64,000 nt of DNA, from contig NC_016112.1 in NCBI RefSeq assembly GCF_000968535.2, forward strand, positions 2,914,001 to 2,978,000. Direction: 5' to 3'. The translations under genes and the position numbers were made by a program. Positions 27,484 to 37,273 of this stretch are shown piece by piece. The stretch's first letter is position 1. Every line of letters starts with the position of its first letter. Source of the DNA: Methylotuvimicrobium alcaliphilum 20Z (lineage in GTDB: Bacteria > Pseudomonadota > Gammaproteobacteria > Methylococcales > Methylomonadaceae). The notes under the pieces are model-generated. The model ran no database searches. It was not told the DNA's origin and was given only the letters and a program-made list of their open reading frames with translations.

Positions 27484-27737
27484 GAGACTTTACCACCTGA
27501 CATCGGCCGAGGACTCTGCGGCCGCATTAGCTGGCCAGTGATTAAACCGATTACTTTATCTCGTCCCGCATCTTGTCGACCAAGCGCCTCGGCTATGCTC
27601 AATGAGGTCATCGGTTTGCCTTGCGCATAGGAGCGGCAATATTTGAGAAATCGCTCCTCCGTGTGTTTCATTTGTTGGCCTTTTTTACACAAGGTATCTA
27701 CGGCGGTTTTGAAAAGATTTTCTGCGGTTACGGTCAT
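27474..27737 (-). CDS. Small basic helical protein upstream of yihY
   Basis: 87 aa, hydrophilic, probably two helices (TAENLFKTAVDTLCKKGQQM and TEERFLKYCRSYAQGKPM). No family recognised. It overlaps the YihY gene, so the two are coupled. Box site 9 lies 120 bp upstream. The 550-bp gap 27738-28287 holds boxes 9 and 10, a family-1 end near 27894 and a family-2 end at 28090-28118. Confidence 0.6.
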   Translation of the reverse strand: MTVTAENLFKTAVDTLCKKGQQMKHTEERFLKYCRSYAQGKPMTSLSIAEALGRQDAGRDKVIGLITGQLMRPQSPRPMSGGKVSCL

Positions 27738-27857
27738 ATGGATTCATCATACATAAGCTTTTTATATTAAAGATCCTTCATTCACCAAGTCAGATAAGTT
27801 AAAGGCTCTAGGGCGTGGACAATATGGTTGCAAAATATATAAAGTAAAATAGTTTTA

Positions 27858-27878
27858 GTCAGTTCGGTAACACACACA
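27858..27878 (-). promoter_or_regulatory. Stress-type box, site 9, with -10-like TATATA
   Basis: Minus-strand GTGTGTGTTACCGAACTGAC. A TATATA hexamer at 27836-27841 lies 16 bp past the GAC end, so the box would overlap the -35 position. It is divergent from site 10. Confidence 0.65.
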
Positions 27879-28139
27879 AAGGCAATCGCAACTATATCCA
27901 TCGTAGATTGAAATTCGGCCTCAAAACGAATCTGGGCGGCTCTTACCATGCCTTCGCTTTCTCGAAATACGGGACGTATGACTTAGCCGGGTTCCGTTTC
28001 CGACTTAGCCGACGCTTCCATCTTAATTAGCTCCCCAAGCGCCTTATCGTTGCCGCCGGCAATACCGGATCTCGTCCGGAAGCTTGGTTGCGCCAAGCTG
28101 AAGCATCTTGCTAATCAGAATACTTTGTAAATAATTTGC

Positions 28140-28160
28140 TATGTGCGAAGCCGTACAGAC
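28140..28160 (+). promoter_or_regulatory. Stress-type box, site 10, with -10-like TATATA
   Basis: ATGTGCGAAGCCGTACAGAC followed after 17 bp by TATATA (28178-28183), 127 bp before the DUF2171 gene. Confidence 0.68.
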
Positions 28161-28287
28161 CGATACCATTACTTGTGTATATATTCAAAAACGGGTAATG
28201 CTTCTCAAACCTTACCTGAGCTACCGACTTTAGAATGATTAATTGAACCCGCTCAGACTTTCAGACTGGGCCAACCGGAGAAAAGCT

Positions 28288-28536
28288 ATGATTAATACCG
28301 ACCAAATTAAACCTGATATGCCCGTTGTCTGCTCCCAAGACGGTCAGTTTGCCACAGTCGACCATATGGAGGGACCGAGTACGATCAAGCTGAAGAAAGA
28401 TAAAACCGGTCGGCACCATTACATTCCGGTATGCTGGGTAACCTCAACAGAGGACGGTAGGGTTAAAGTAGATCGTCCAGGAGACGAAGCGATGGCAGAA
28501 TGGTCGACAATTTCGCCAAATTATATAGACGAATGA
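28288..28536 (+). CDS. DUF2171-family small protein
   Basis: 82 aa from the ATG at 28288 (GGAGAAAAGCT upstream); a longer frame to 28243 lacks such a signal. Residues about 8-60 (MPVVCSQDGQFATVDHMEG, STIKLKKDKTGRHHYIPVCW, then VDRPGDEA) are the PRC-barrel-like DUF2171 pattern. These small proteins accompany stress genes; function unknown. Confidence 0.8.
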   Translation: MINTDQIKPDMPVVCSQDGQFATVDHMEGPSTIKLKKDKTGRHHYIPVCWVTSTEDGRVKVDRPGDEAMAEWSTISPNYIDE

Positions 28537-28710
28537 CTTTGCGCCACAAAACAGACAAAAGTCGGTATGGCTATTTACTTTTGTTAAGACGCTAATATCT
28601 ATAAACCTCAGGCACAACATAATTGTCAACGCTCAATGTGCAGGGCAGAGATCGGTATATGTCAATGATTTTGAGACACCCATAATAAAAAATTAGTGTA
28701 GATTGTGAGT

Positions 28711-29724
28711 TTAGTTTTCCTGGTCGAGAGCCTCATTTGCCGTCCGTGAAGGGGGCGGGTTAATCCAAGCGGCTTCAGGTACGGCTTGGGCATGGGGTTG
28801 GCGGTTTTTGAAGCGTTCCGGATTGCGCTCGAATGCGGCATGCAGGACTTGCGTGCGCTGCGTAACTATCTCGACGGCTTGGCCGCTGTGAACGCTGGCC
28901 GGGGTTAACAGTGCAATGCCGGAGTGATAGTGGTCATGGTTGTACCAGTCGAAGAACGTTCCGCAAAAGCTTCTGGCATCTTCGATAGCGCCGAATTGAG
29001 CCGGAAAGCCCGGTCGGTATTTCAAGGTCTTGAACTGCGCCTCGGAATACGGGTTGTCGTTGGAGACATGGGGCCGTGAATGGGTTTTGGTCACGCCCAG
29101 GTCAGCCAGCAGTTGCTCGACGCCTTTGGAGGTCATACTGCTGCCGCGGTCGGCGTGAATAGTCAATTGGCCTTCACGGATAGTTTGCCGAGTACAGCTT
29201 TCGCCAATCAGTCGCTTAGCCAGCTCGGTGGATTCGCGGTGCGCTACCATCCAGCCGACCACGCAGCGGCTGAAAATGTCGATAATGACGTAGAGGTAGA
29301 AATACGTCCATTTGGCCGGGCCTTTGAGTTTGGTGATATCCCATGACCATACTTGGTTGGGCGCAGTGGCGAGTAACTCGGGCTTGGTGTAGTTGGGACG
29401 ACGAAGCTGGTTGCGGCGCTCGCGCACTTCCTGGTGGCGCACCAGGATGCGATAGAGGGTGCTGATGGAGCACAGGTAAACGCCCTCGTCGAGCAGCGCC
29501 GCATAGACCTGATAAGGCGAGCAATCCATGAAACGCTCGCTGTGCAGATGCGCCAGGACGTGTAGCTCTTCGTCCGTACTCAGTGCCAGCGGCGGGCGCG
29601 GACGTTCGACCGGCCACGAAGAGCGATCTTGTTGTGCGCGATAAAACGAGGCACGGTTGAAGTTGAGCGCCTCGCAGGCGGCCTTAACGCCAACCTCACG
29701 GCTGAGTTCAAGCGTGGCCTTCAT
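28711..29724 (-). CDS. IS3-family transposase OrfB, copy 1
   Basis: 337 aa from the ATG overlapping the OrfA stop (ATGA). An N-terminal helix-turn-helix region is followed by an rve/DDE integrase core: WSWDITKLKG (first Asp), ITIHADRG-like LTIHADRGSSMTSKG (second Asp) and SNDNPYSEAQFKTLKY (Glu). The frame extends upstream of this ATG past an A8 run (29778-29785), so an OrfAB fusion by -1 frameshifting is likely. Confidence 0.92.
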   Translation of the reverse strand: MKATLELSREVGVKAACEALNFNRASFYRAQQDRSSWPVERPRPPLALSTDEELHVLAHLHSERFMDCSPYQVYAALLDEGVYLCSISTLYRILVRHQEVRERRNQLRRPNYTKPELLATAPNQVWSWDITKLKGPAKWTYFYLYVIIDIFSRCVVGWMVAHRESTELAKRLIGESCTRQTIREGQLTIHADRGSSMTSKGVEQLLADLGVTKTHSRPHVSNDNPYSEAQFKTLKYRPGFPAQFGAIEDARSFCGTFFDWYNHDHYHSGIALLTPASVHSGQAVEIVTQRTQVLHAAFERNPERFKNRQPHAQAVPEAAWINPPPSRTANEALDQEN

Positions 29725-30215
29725 GATGCTCTCCCGGTGTGGGCTGGAATCTCGCACAAGCCCAGCAGTTGCGAAAGTTTTTTTTGGACATCGATGATAG
29801 CCTCCGCCTGTGTTAGGCATGCCTGCAAACGCTGAATTTCGGCTTGCAGACGAGCATTTTCAGCGGCTAACGGATTCTTGTCCGAAGGTTTGCGGCCACG
29901 CGGCTTGGATAGACCGGCGCGGATGGCCTGCTCACGTTCGCTGCGCCATTTGCTGAGATGTGAGGAATATAATCCCTCTGTGCGCAGCAACTTGCCGATG
30001 CAGCCCGGTTCGCTACACGCATCAGCCTGGGTCAAGATGCGCTCTTTGTATTCGGCGGTAAACGTCCGGCGGGCGGCCTTTTCAAGCACTTCGCTGGTGA
30101 TGCGGGAAGGTTCCGCGGCGAACGCGGAGGACACTTCAGCCGCCCTACGGGCGTCTTGCGTGTCCTCCGCGTTCGCCGCGGCATGAGGAATAGCTTGTAC
30201 GGTTGTGTCAGTCAT
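29721..30215 (-). CDS. IS3-family OrfA, copy 1, with hairpin-encoded N-terminus
   Basis: 164 aa. The DNA-binding part (RRTFTAEYKERILTQADA, EGLYSSHLSKWRSEREQA) and a C-terminal leucine-zipper-like helix (LAAENARLQAEIQRLQACLT, EAIIDVQKKLSQLLG) are normal for IS3 OrfA. The N-terminal residues about 12-35 are encoded by a perfect 22-bp inverted repeat (30113-30181), unusual inside a gene. Confidence 0.9.
   Translation of the reverse strand: MTDTTVQAIPHAAANAEDTQDARRAAEVSSAFAAEPSRITSEVLEKAARRTFTAEYKERILTQADACSEPGCIGKLLRTEGLYSSHLSKWRSEREQAIRAGLSKPRGRKPSDKNPLAAENARLQAEIQRLQACLTQAEAIIDVQKKLSQLLGLCEIPAHTGRAS
30113..30181. repeat. Perfect 22-bp inverted repeat within orfA, copy 1
   Basis: Arms of 22 bp, very GC-rich, separated by 25 bp that contains a second small hairpin (GCCCGTAGGGC). 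It lies in frame within orfA. Confidence 0.9.
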
Positions 30216-30590
30216 GAGATTTTCTCCGAAAATGTTCCCTAATTAATGCATGGGGCGGTGTCTCAGGTATATTGACACAGAGGGATTCTATAGTTTTTTT
30301 TCGGATGCAAAAAAGTACAAAACACACTAGGGTTTTATGAGAATGTAGCGGAATCGCTTTCGGGTTAAATTTGTTACGGAAGTTTCCCGGTTTTCTAGGA
30401 GTGTCCAGGCTTGTAGGGGTATTATTTAATCGGTTTGCCACCGTTTACGCAAACCCCATCGATGATTCCTGTGGCCCAGGCATAATGGCAGTCTTTTTTG
30501 AAATCATTGGGAAACTTCAGGTTTATTATATAAAGCATCATTATTTTAATTATTATCCAGCGTGCGGATTACGATAATAGGACAGTTAAT

Positions 30591-31235
30591 ATGAATCCAA
30601 TCAATAAAATTTTTTTCAAAGGGCTAATCGCTGTTATTCCCCTTACCCTCACTCTTTATTTGCTTTTCTGGTTTGCCGACACTGTAGAGTTGTGGCTGGA
30701 ACATATATTCAAATTTTTCTTCCCCGACAACTGGTATACAAGAGGCTTGGGGCTTGTATTAGGCCTTCCTCTTGTGTTTTTTTTCGGAGCCTTCCTGGAG
30801 TCTCTAACTTTCCAAAGACTATTCAATAATTTGGAAAAACTTATTATTCAAATCCCTATTGTTAAAAGCATTTATAAATCAATACGCGATATCAGTTCTC
30901 TTTTTTCCAGCAAAAGCAAAGGGCAATTTAAACAGGTAGTTTTGGTTAAAGCACCTCACGACACTGTTCAACGAATAGGTTTTATTACTCTTACAGATTT
31001 TGGAGATGTTTTACATCCCTTTATTCCCGATGACCAGATTGCCGTATATTTACCATTAAGTTATTCGATGGGTGGCGGCACCACAATCATCATATCACGG
31101 GAAAATGTAACAGAAATAGATATGTCTATTGAGGATGCTCTGCGTTTTGTTGCAACAGCGGGAGTTGTTAGCAGTGTTCCGGATGATAAAAAAATCATTG
31201 AAGAGTTTGATTTCGACCCAAAAGAAGTACCTTGA
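30591..31235 (+). CDS. DUF502 inner-membrane protein
   Basis: 214 aa. Two N-terminal hydrophobic segments (about 7-30 and 50-75, with GLGLVLGLPLVFFFGAFLES) and IPIVKSIYKSIRDISSLFSS, then VVLVKAPHDTVQRIGFIT and YLPLSYSMGGGTTIIISREN, are the DUF502 signature. Role unknown; a bacterial version of a family also known in plants. AGGAC precedes the ATG. AT content is higher than its neighbours. The gap 30285-30590 shows no feature. Confidence 0.9.
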   Translation: MNPINKIFFKGLIAVIPLTLTLYLLFWFADTVELWLEHIFKFFFPDNWYTRGLGLVLGLPLVFFFGAFLESLTFQRLFNNLEKLIIQIPIVKSIYKSIRDISSLFSSKSKGQFKQVVLVKAPHDTVQRIGFITLTDFGDVLHPFIPDDQIAVYLPLSYSMGGGTTIIISRENVTEIDMSIEDALRFVATAGVVSSVPDDKKIIEEFDFDPKEVP

Positions 31236-31335
31236 ACTTGACTTTGGAGATTGATAACACTCTAAGTTATACCCATCGTAGATCAAAATTCGGCATCGGG
31301 GTGATCATCAAAAACCCAACACATTATCCAAGACC

Positions 31336-31908
31336 TTGGATTCAAAAGTTCAGGAGAGAACACAGGCATTAAGTAATGCCAATTTTCAACTAGAAAAAAT
31401 AGCCATGACGGATGTATTGACCGAATTACCCAATCGTCGCTACGCCATGAGTGTTTTACGCCAACTTTGGAGTTCCGTCGATGCTAAAGCTTCAATATTG
31501 ACTTGCATGATGATCGATGCCGATGGTTTCAAACAGATTAATGACAATTATGGCCATGAATCCGGCGACATTGTGCTGCAGGCTTTGGCTCGGGAGTTAA
31601 GTCATAGTGTCAGAAACGACGACATTGTCTGTCGGTTGGGTGGTGATGAGTTTATCATTATTTGCACTGATACACCGTTAAATGGGGCGATGTATTTAGC
31701 AAATTTAGTCAGTAAAACGGTTGCGGAAATGAGAGTCAAAGCTGGAATGGGGGTTTGGAAAGGTAGTATTAGTATCGGCGTTGCCGTTCGCGATCATACA
31801 ATGAAAAGCCCAGATTCTCTTTTAAAGGCTGCGGATGATGGGGTTTATATGGCAAAACACGATGGTAGAAATTGCGTCAGAAGTATTCAGGTTGCAACTA
31901 AAGATTAG
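31336..31908 (+). pseudogene. 5'-truncated GGDEF diguanylate cyclase
   Basis: 190 aa frame with only a TTG available at its start. It begins DSKVQERTQALSNANFQLEK, normally the linker after a sensory domain, so the sensor has been lost. The GGDEF domain is complete: DVLTELPNRRY, an I-site RNDD five residues before LGGDEF, and KAADDGVYMAKHDGRN. Immediately upstream (31268-31335) is a family-1 MITE end, TATACCCATCGTAGATCAAAA, which seems to have replaced the 5' part. Catalytic residues survive, so a functional remnant cannot be excluded, but there is no good ribosome-binding site. Confidence 0.7.
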
Positions 31909-31931
31909 CATGTGTCTGTTGGGAGATTAGC

Positions 31932-32387
31932 TATACCTTTCGTGCTTCATATTTCGGCAGAGCCTAAGGATGTCGCTAAAATTATCGTCCTAATTTGCTC
32001 AAGTTTCTTATAGGAGTCAGTTCTCATTCGCCTAGGGCGATTAAAATCGCCCTTGTATTGAATTTTGGACGCTTCGAGGACTTCGACATAAGCCGTCAGT
32101 GTCGAGCATCAGTGGCTTCGAAAGTCGCGACGAAGCCGTCGCTCCCACAGAGGGTGACTAATGCACTGTGGGAGCGATCCCAGATCGCGATTTCGAGACC
32201 GAGAATGTCAAGTTACAATAAATGGCTTCGAGGTCACATTGTCCAGGATTGCAAAAGGGCAATACATGACTTATGTATAGCGATGAGGCCGGAAATTGGG
32301 AAAGCCTACAGGTTGGCCGTTTTAGCTTGATGCGCATGCCCCGGCGCCTCCTCTGGCACTGCCGAAATTTGAAGCACGAAAGGTATA
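31932..32387. repeat. Pair of family-1 MITE ends in inverted orientation
   Basis: TATACCTTTCGTGCTTCATA at the left and GAAGCACGAAAGGTATA at the right are the same end type facing each other, enclosing a family-4 repeat. No gene is seen in 31909-32442. Confidence 0.6.
32110..32290. repeat. Intergenic repeat family 4, copy b
   Basis: Matches 14189-14365: GTCGCGACGAAGCCGTCGC, CTGTGGGAGCGATCC, GATCGCGATTTCGAGACC and CGAGGTCACATTGTCCA. Confidence 0.65.
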
Positions 32388-32442
32388 AATGCCATACCCG
32401 CGGGAGTTAAAGGTGGAGTACATCCAGCGGGAAAAGTATTTT

Positions 32443-34557
32443 TCAAGCCAGTATCCTGATACTGGCTTCCCGAGCCCACTGACGGGTCTTTGCTGCAGCG
32501 ATGAAATCATCCAGGCAATCGATGTTAACCACACCGGCGTCTGCTTCGATCCCCGCTGTTTTCAGCAAGGCATCCCCGCCCTCGTCCACGCAAACCGCTT
32601 TCAGATGACCGAAGGCGTCGCGCACGAAATCGATGGCGGCGGCTTCCTTGCCCAATAACGCGGCGGCTTCGTCGGAGAGAATGATGGCCACCGCGTCGAA
32701 CATTACCGACGGCGTACCGGCTAATTGCCCGTCGACTTTCGAAAACGAGCCATCGGCGAGCTTCGCTTCGCCAATTTTAGCGGCGATAATCTTCACTTTT
32801 GCGCCGGCTTCAGCGACCGCCTCTTTGACAGCCTCGATGGTGGCCGCGTCCGACCCGTCCGCTATCAATATCCCGACTTCACGGCCCTCAAGCGTGCTCT
32901 TCATCTTGCCGATAAGTTGCAGCGCCGGGGATAGGTCTAAATCCTGAACGGCAACAGCAGTAGTAGGCGCTTGCGGCAGCTCGCCCATACCGAGCCAGTA
33001 GGCAACCCGTTGTGCGAGGCCGTCTTCGATATGGCGTAGGTGACCGACCATCGCCTCACGAATATGCGGATGCTCGACCTTCGATAATTCAAAGACCAAC
33101 GCCGAGGCTATATGCGCCTGTTCATAGACCGATTGACTGCGATAAAACTGCCGTGCCTGACTGTAATGATCGGCAAAACTCTCCGCTCGAATCCTCCCCT
33201 TTACGCCGCTTTCGGCCAACGCCGCGCTGTAAAAGCCTGCCTCCGAATGTTCGCGCGGTGAATCTGCCGCTAGGGTATTCGGTTCGTAGGACACGCGTCC
33301 GGTCGGCTGCGCCATTTGCATATGACCGTCGCGCTGGTGATTGGCGAACGGACACTGCGGTGCATTGACCGGTATCTGGTGAAAATTCGCCGACCCCAGA
33401 CGGGATAACTGTGTGTCCAGATATGAGAACAATCGCCCCTGCAATAACGGATCGTTCGAGAAATCGATACCTGGCACGACATGGGACGGACAAAATGCCA
33501 CCTGTTCAGTCTCCGCAAAAAAATTGTTCGGCCAGCGGTTGAGCACCATGCGACCGATAACTTGCAACGGCACCCATTCTTCCGGTATCAATTTGGTCGA
33601 ATCGAGATGATCGAATGGGAAGGCATCGGCCTCTTCCTGGGAGAACAGCTGCACCGCCAATTCCCATTCCGGAAAATCCCCGACGCTGATCGCTTCAAAT
33701 AAATCACGGCGATGAAAGTCGGGATCGGCGCCGGCAATCTTGACCGCCTCGTCCCAGAGGGTCGATTGCAAACCGAGTTTCGGCCGCCAATGGAATTTTA
33801 CGAAGGTCGATTCGCCCGCGGCATTCACCAGACGAAAACTATGTACGCCAAAACCTTCGATCATCCGTAGCGAGCGCGGCAAGGTGCGGTCGGACATGAT
33901 CCACATCACCATATGCATTGCTTCCGGTGTCAGCGAGATATAGTCCCAGAAAGTGTCATGCGCCGTCGCTGCCTGAGGAAAGCCGCGGTCGGGTTCCATT
34001 TTCACGGCATGAACGAGGTCGGGAAATTTGATGGCATCCTGAATGAAAAACACGGGGATATTATTGCCGACCAAATCCCAATTGCCCTCTTTCGTGTAAA
34101 ATTTGACGGCAAAGCCGCGAACATCGCGGGGAGTATCTCGCGAGCCGGACCCGCCTGCTACGGTTGAGATGCGTGTGAACAGGGGCGTTTGTTCGCCAAC
34201 TTCAGTCAGCACTTTGGCGGTCGTATATTGCTCCAAGGATTGGGTCAGTTCGAAAAAGCCGTGTGCGCCGGTACCGCGGGCATGGACGATACGCTCGGGA
34301 ATTCGTTCGTGGTCGAAATGGGTGATTTTTTCCCGTAGGATGAAATCTTCCAGCAGCGTCGGACCGCTCGGATTGGTTCTCAGGGAGTTCTGATTGTCGG
34401 AAATCGGCAAACCCTGATTGGTTGTCAACGCCGGTTGATCGCCGGTGGCCGTCTGATGCCACTCTCCGCCGCTGCCGATTGAAACGGTTACTTCTTCCGG
34501 CCCGGACTTTGCCGGTTTGCCCTTGACGGGTTGAGACCCTGTATTTGCTTTAGTCAT
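32443..34557 (-). CDS. katE: Large-subunit heme catalase (HPII type)
   Basis: 704 aa, the length class of KatE/HPII. The catalytic histidine H92 lies in [16 protein letters not shown] and the distal asparagine about N165 in [16 protein letters not shown]; the heme-ligand tyrosine is in [14 protein letters not shown] (about 375). After the catalase core, residues about 555-690 form the extra DJ-1/PfpI-like flavodoxin domain ([20 protein letters not shown]) found only in large catalases. It disproportionates hydrogen peroxide in the cytoplasm, usually in stationary phase. No box is seen upstream; the 445-bp gap 34558-35003 holds no recognised feature. Confidence 0.95.
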   Translation of the reverse strand: MTKANTGSQPVKGKPAKSGPEEVTVSIGSGGEWHQTATGDQPALTTNQGLPISDNQNSLRTNPSGPTLLEDFILREKITHFDHERIPERIVHARGTGAHGFFELTQSLEQYTTAKVLTEVGEQTPLFTRISTVAGGSGSRDTPRDVRGFAVKFYTKEGNWDLVGNNIPVFFIQDAIKFPDLVHAVKMEPDRGFPQAATAHDTFWDYISLTPEAMHMVMWIMSDRTLPRSLRMIEGFGVHSFRLVNAAGESTFVKFHWRPKLGLQSTLWDEAVKIAGADPDFHRRDLFEAISVGDFPEWELAVQLFSQEEADAFPFDHLDSTKLIPEEWVPLQVIGRMVLNRWPNNFFAETEQVAFCPSHVVPGIDFSNDPLLQGRLFSYLDTQLSRLGSANFHQIPVNAPQCPFANHQRDGHMQMAQPTGRVSYEPNTLAADSPREHSEAGFYSAALAESGVKGRIRAESFADHYSQARQFYRSQSVYEQAHIASALVFELSKVEHPHIREAMVGHLRHIEDGLAQRVAYWLGMGELPQAPTTAVAVQDLDLSPALQLIGKMKSTLEGREVGILIADGSDAATIEAVKEAVAEAGAKVKIIAAKIGEAKLADGSFSKVDGQLAGTPSVMFDAVAIILSDEAAALLGKEAAAIDFVRDAFGHLKAVCVDEGGDALLKTAGIEADAGVVNIDCLDDFIAAAKTRQWAREASIRILA

Positions 34558-35003
34558 TATGAATCTCCAATTGATTTTCTGCGACGGCAGCGTGTTGCCG
34601 CGGCGCTGTGGGTAATAAACCTAAAAAGTCACTTTTAAAAAACGGTCTCGCATTGGAAGATTAAGTCCGAGCAGCAAATGCAAGTAGTATAGCGCTACTC
34701 GTAGCCACGACGTTATGATCAACGAGTTCAAGCACGGCGGCGGCCATGAGTCTTAGCCAGGCACCGATCAGCAACACACCAACCATCACTCCAGCCACGA
34801 CCATGTCCACCAAGCCATTGCTCACCCGCTACGTCTCCGGCATAACAATCCGATAACGATCGTGGGTTAGCCCGCGCAGCTCATGTTATAGCGATTGCGC
34901 ATCTTCCAGCATGCCGGAACCGCTCACCGTATCATCGCGCGCTGCAGCTTGCCCGGAAGTTTCATCCCCTATTATGGCACCCGGATTCATAAAGTTTGAC
35001 GGT

Positions 35004-35234
35004 CTAACGGCCGCTCACCAAGCGGCTCAGCACAAAGCCTGCCGCTACCGCGATACTCGCCGACGTTATGGGGTTCTCACTGATATATTCACGCAAATTT
35101 TTCATCAATTGCTGCTCGGTTTTTTTCAGTTGCTCGCCTTTTTCGCCAAGCGTTTCCGCAGCCTGGCTGGTTGTATCGGCGATCTTATCGTAAGCCGCAT
35201 GTGCGGAATCGGATACTTTGTCTTTAATTTCCAT
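35004..35234 (-). CDS. DUF883 (ElaB/YqjD-like) membrane-anchored protein 1
   Basis: 76 aa. A helical N-terminus (DKVSDSAHAAYDKIADTTSQ, AAETLGEKGEQLKKTEQQLM) and a C-terminal hydrophobic helix (ITSASIAVAAGFVLSRLVSG). E. coli relatives ElaB/YqjD tether ribosomes to the inner membrane in stationary phase. Two paralogues lie at 50818 and 51121. It sits 166 bp after the hemerythrin gene and may share its transcript. Confidence 0.85.
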   Translation of the reverse strand: MEIKDKVSDSAHAAYDKIADTTSQAAETLGEKGEQLKKTEQQLMKNLREYISENPITSASIAVAAGFVLSRLVSGR

Positions 35235-35400
35235 TGTATTTTCCTCGTCTATTTAAGTTGTTTTTCATTCTTGTCTGTCTTCGCGACTCCCGCGCCAATG
35301 CCAATATCGGCTCGGGAATTCATCAAGCCGCTGGGTGGCCTAAGCAGGATGCGCTGTCGGCAACACTCAACGCGATTGGGCTTTCTTGGCCTTAACCGGG

Positions 35401-35886
35401 CTATTCGGCTTCGCCTCTCTCCGCCAGTAACTCGTGCTTGCGTTGCATCAATGCTGCACCTAGAGCGTCTATGTCCACCTTGGCTTTCTTTGCCTTGGGA
35501 AACATTTTGTCCTCTACTTCCTTTACATGATGATCGAACATTTCGCCGAGCACGGTAACCGTTGCGTCGTAGTGGTCGTGTGCCGGTTCCATAGCATGTA
35601 ATTGCGCGATGAGGCTCTTGACTCCGGCATGCTCTACGTGAGCTTCGTCCATCAAATCGTCGTCCTTGATGACGGCGCGAACCGCCGGGTAAAAGATTTT
35701 TTCTTCGGCTTGGGCATGGATGGTCAGCGCCAGGCATATCGCCCGAACCGCTTCTGCTTTTGCTTTATCGGTGCCGTCGCCCTTGGCGAGTTTGGCAAAA
35801 TCCGCAAACAGTTTTTTTACTTTCTTGTGATCTTCAGTGAGTAACACGATGGCGTCATCATCGAGTTGCTTCGCGGGGTTAGTCAT
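35401..35886 (-). CDS. Hemerythrin HHE-domain protein
   Basis: 161 aa. Di-iron ligand pattern: H20 (LTEDHKKVKKLF), H57 and E61 (TIHAQAEEKIFYP), H83/H86 (DEAHVEHAGVK), and H119/H120 with a following Glu (MFDHHVKEVEDKMFP). Single-domain hemerythrins bind oxygen or nitric oxide, or store iron, and are common in methanotrophs; which role applies here is not visible. Box site 11 lies 170 bp upstream with a TAATAT -10-like hexamer. Confidence 0.9.
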   Translation of the reverse strand: MTNPAKQLDDDAIVLLTEDHKKVKKLFADFAKLAKGDGTDKAKAEAVRAICLALTIHAQAEEKIFYPAVRAVIKDDDLMDEAHVEHAGVKSLIAQLHAMEPAHDHYDATVTVLGEMFDHHVKEVEDKMFPKAKKAKVDIDALGAALMQRKHELLAERGEAE

Positions 35887-36056
35887 AAATTTGTCCTCAG
35901 AAATTCTAAAGGTCTGACATGGGGGGATAAAGTCACGCGGCTCTATACGGCAGCGAAATGTAGCGGGCTGTCAACCTCGCAGGACTGGCTCGGAAGTATG
36001 TCTCCGGGCGATAGTTCGTTTCGTTTGCCGGTATATTAGGACTATCTGTCCGCTAA

Positions 36057-36077
36057 GTCTGTTCGTTATCAAACATA
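36057..36077 (-). promoter_or_regulatory. Stress-type box, site 11, with -10-like TAATAT
   Basis: Minus-strand ATGTTTGATAACGAACAGAC. TAATAT on the minus strand (36033-36038) lies 18 bp past the GAC. It faces the hemerythrin gene, 170 bp away. Confidence 0.7.
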
Positions 36078-36106
36078 TACCCATCGCAGATAAAACAATC
36101 ATCTTC

Positions 36107-36127
36107 AATGTGCGACACCGCACCGAC
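36107..36127 (+). promoter_or_regulatory. Stress-type box, site 12, upstream of BON paralogue B
   Basis: ATGTGCGACACCGCACCGAC, 199 bp before the BON gene and 30 bp from the divergent site 11. Confidence 0.65.
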
Positions 36128-36326
36128 TTTAAGACCATTTTCCCGGAAACTTTATCCTAGCTTGCATCATGATGTCTTCAATCAGCCTATTTGAATGTAA
36201 GCCAGAGTCGATGAACGATGCCGTTTGTTGTTAGGTAAAGTGGTGATCATTCGTTAAATCAGTGAGATAAAGCCGATTCCAAACAATTATTTCGAAAAAG
36301 AAACAGTCACTACTTAGGAGCTTACT

Positions 36327-36740
36327 ATGTCTACACGATTACCGTTAGTACTATTCACTTTAACCGGTAGCCTAATACTGATGACCGGTACCGTTCAAGC
36401 CGAACAGGATAGCGTCATCTATTTGGCGGCCGACTCCAGTTCGAAAATGGACAATACCGAACGCAATGTTCGCGACAGAGATGATGCTAATTTAACCCCG
36501 GAAGATCAAAAAGAATCCAAAGGTGATATCGACATCACGGCTACCATCCGTCAAGCCGTCGTTAGGGATGAATCGCTTTCACTCAACGCAAAGAATGCAA
36601 AAATCATAACTCGTCATGGAGTCGTGACTTTGCGTGGACTGGTTGAAAGTGAAGCAGAACGTTTGACACTGCAACAAATCGCCACGCAAACACCCGGCGT
36701 AGTGCAGATAGATAATCAACTTGAAATTAAAGCGCCGTAA
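36327..36740 (+). CDS. Periplasmic BON-domain protein, paralogue B
   Basis: 137 aa, very close to the protein at 21733-22146, with most differences in the linker after the signal peptide (about 27-45) and near residue 115. Same signal peptide and single BON domain. TTAGGAGCTTACT gives a good ribosome-binding site. The pair with the next gene is a segmental duplication. Confidence 0.88.
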   Translation: MSTRLPLVLFTLTGSLILMTGTVQAEQDSVIYLAADSSSKMDNTERNVRDRDDANLTPEDQKESKGDIDITATIRQAVVRDESLSLNAKNAKIITRHGVVTLRGLVESEAERLTLQQIATQTPGVVQIDNQLEIKAP

Positions 36741-36757
36741 AGGTTCTGGAGAACGAC

Positions 36758-37273
36758 ATGAGTAAAGCAGTTTTTTGCATCGCCCAAAGTACAGAGCAGG
36801 CGGAAGGCATTGTTAATGACCTGAATGCCGCGGGTTTTTCCCACAGTGACATATCAGTTTTGTTTCCCGACAAATCCTCTACCCAGGATTTTGCGTATGA
36901 AAAGCACACCAAATCTCCGGAAGGAGCTGCTATTGGTGGGTCAGTGGGTTTAGGCACCGGCGGTGTGCTGGGTTTGTTAGCCGGAATCGGCGCTTTGGCT
37001 ATTCCAGGAGTGGGCCCCTTTATCGCCGCCGGACCCATTATGGGCGCCTTGAGCGGAGCCGCAGTAGGCGCGGCCGCTGGGGGGTTGACGGGGGCTTTAA
37101 TCGGACTGGGTATTCCGGAGTATGAAGCCAAACGCTATGAAGGAAAAATCAAGGGAGGTAGTGCCTTGATTTCAGTCCATACAGGAAGCAGCGAAGAGAT
37201 TGATAAAGCGAAAAAGATCTTCGAGCTGGCTCATGCAGAAGACATTTCCTCAACTGGGGAAGCATCTTGCTAA
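36758..37273 (+). CDS. YflT-like general stress protein, paralogue B, with MITE-derived C-terminus
   Basis: 171 aa, near-identical to the protein at 22164-22679, with the same glycine zipper. The last codons differ: the frame runs into AAGCATCTTGCTAATCA, the family-2 terminus, which supplies the last residues and the stop. No DUF2383 gene follows, unlike in the other copy, so the duplication is cut at this repeat. Confidence 0.82.
   Translation: MSKAVFCIAQSTEQAEGIVNDLNAAGFSHSDISVLFPDKSSTQDFAYEKHTKSPEGAAIGGSVGLGTGGVLGLLAGIGALAIPGVGPFIAAGPIMGALSGAAVGAAAGGLTGALIGLGIPEYEAKRYEGKIKGGSALISVHTGSSEEIDKAKKIFELAHAEDISSTGEASC

Larger units (their letters stand above)
28652..30284 (-). mobile_element. 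IS3-family insertion sequence, copy 1
   Basis: 1633 bp, inverted relative to copy 2 at 45765-47396 and, as far as I compared, identical except for one extra C in a run at 28678-28681. The inner terminal repeats are TGTCAAT...TGAGACACC at both ends; identity to copy 2 extends 7 bp further on each side, which I take as the true ends. No matching target duplication is visible here (GAT left, ATT right). It encodes orfA and orfB. Confidence 0.92.

Noticed and set aside
29216-29617. Alternative frames inside the IS3 orfB, also at 46432-46833
   Set aside because: Shadow frames of the GC-rich transposase gene.
35249-35737. 162-codon minus-strand frame over the hemerythrin gene
   Set aside because: Arg/Ser-rich out-of-frame shadow of a clear HHE-domain gene.
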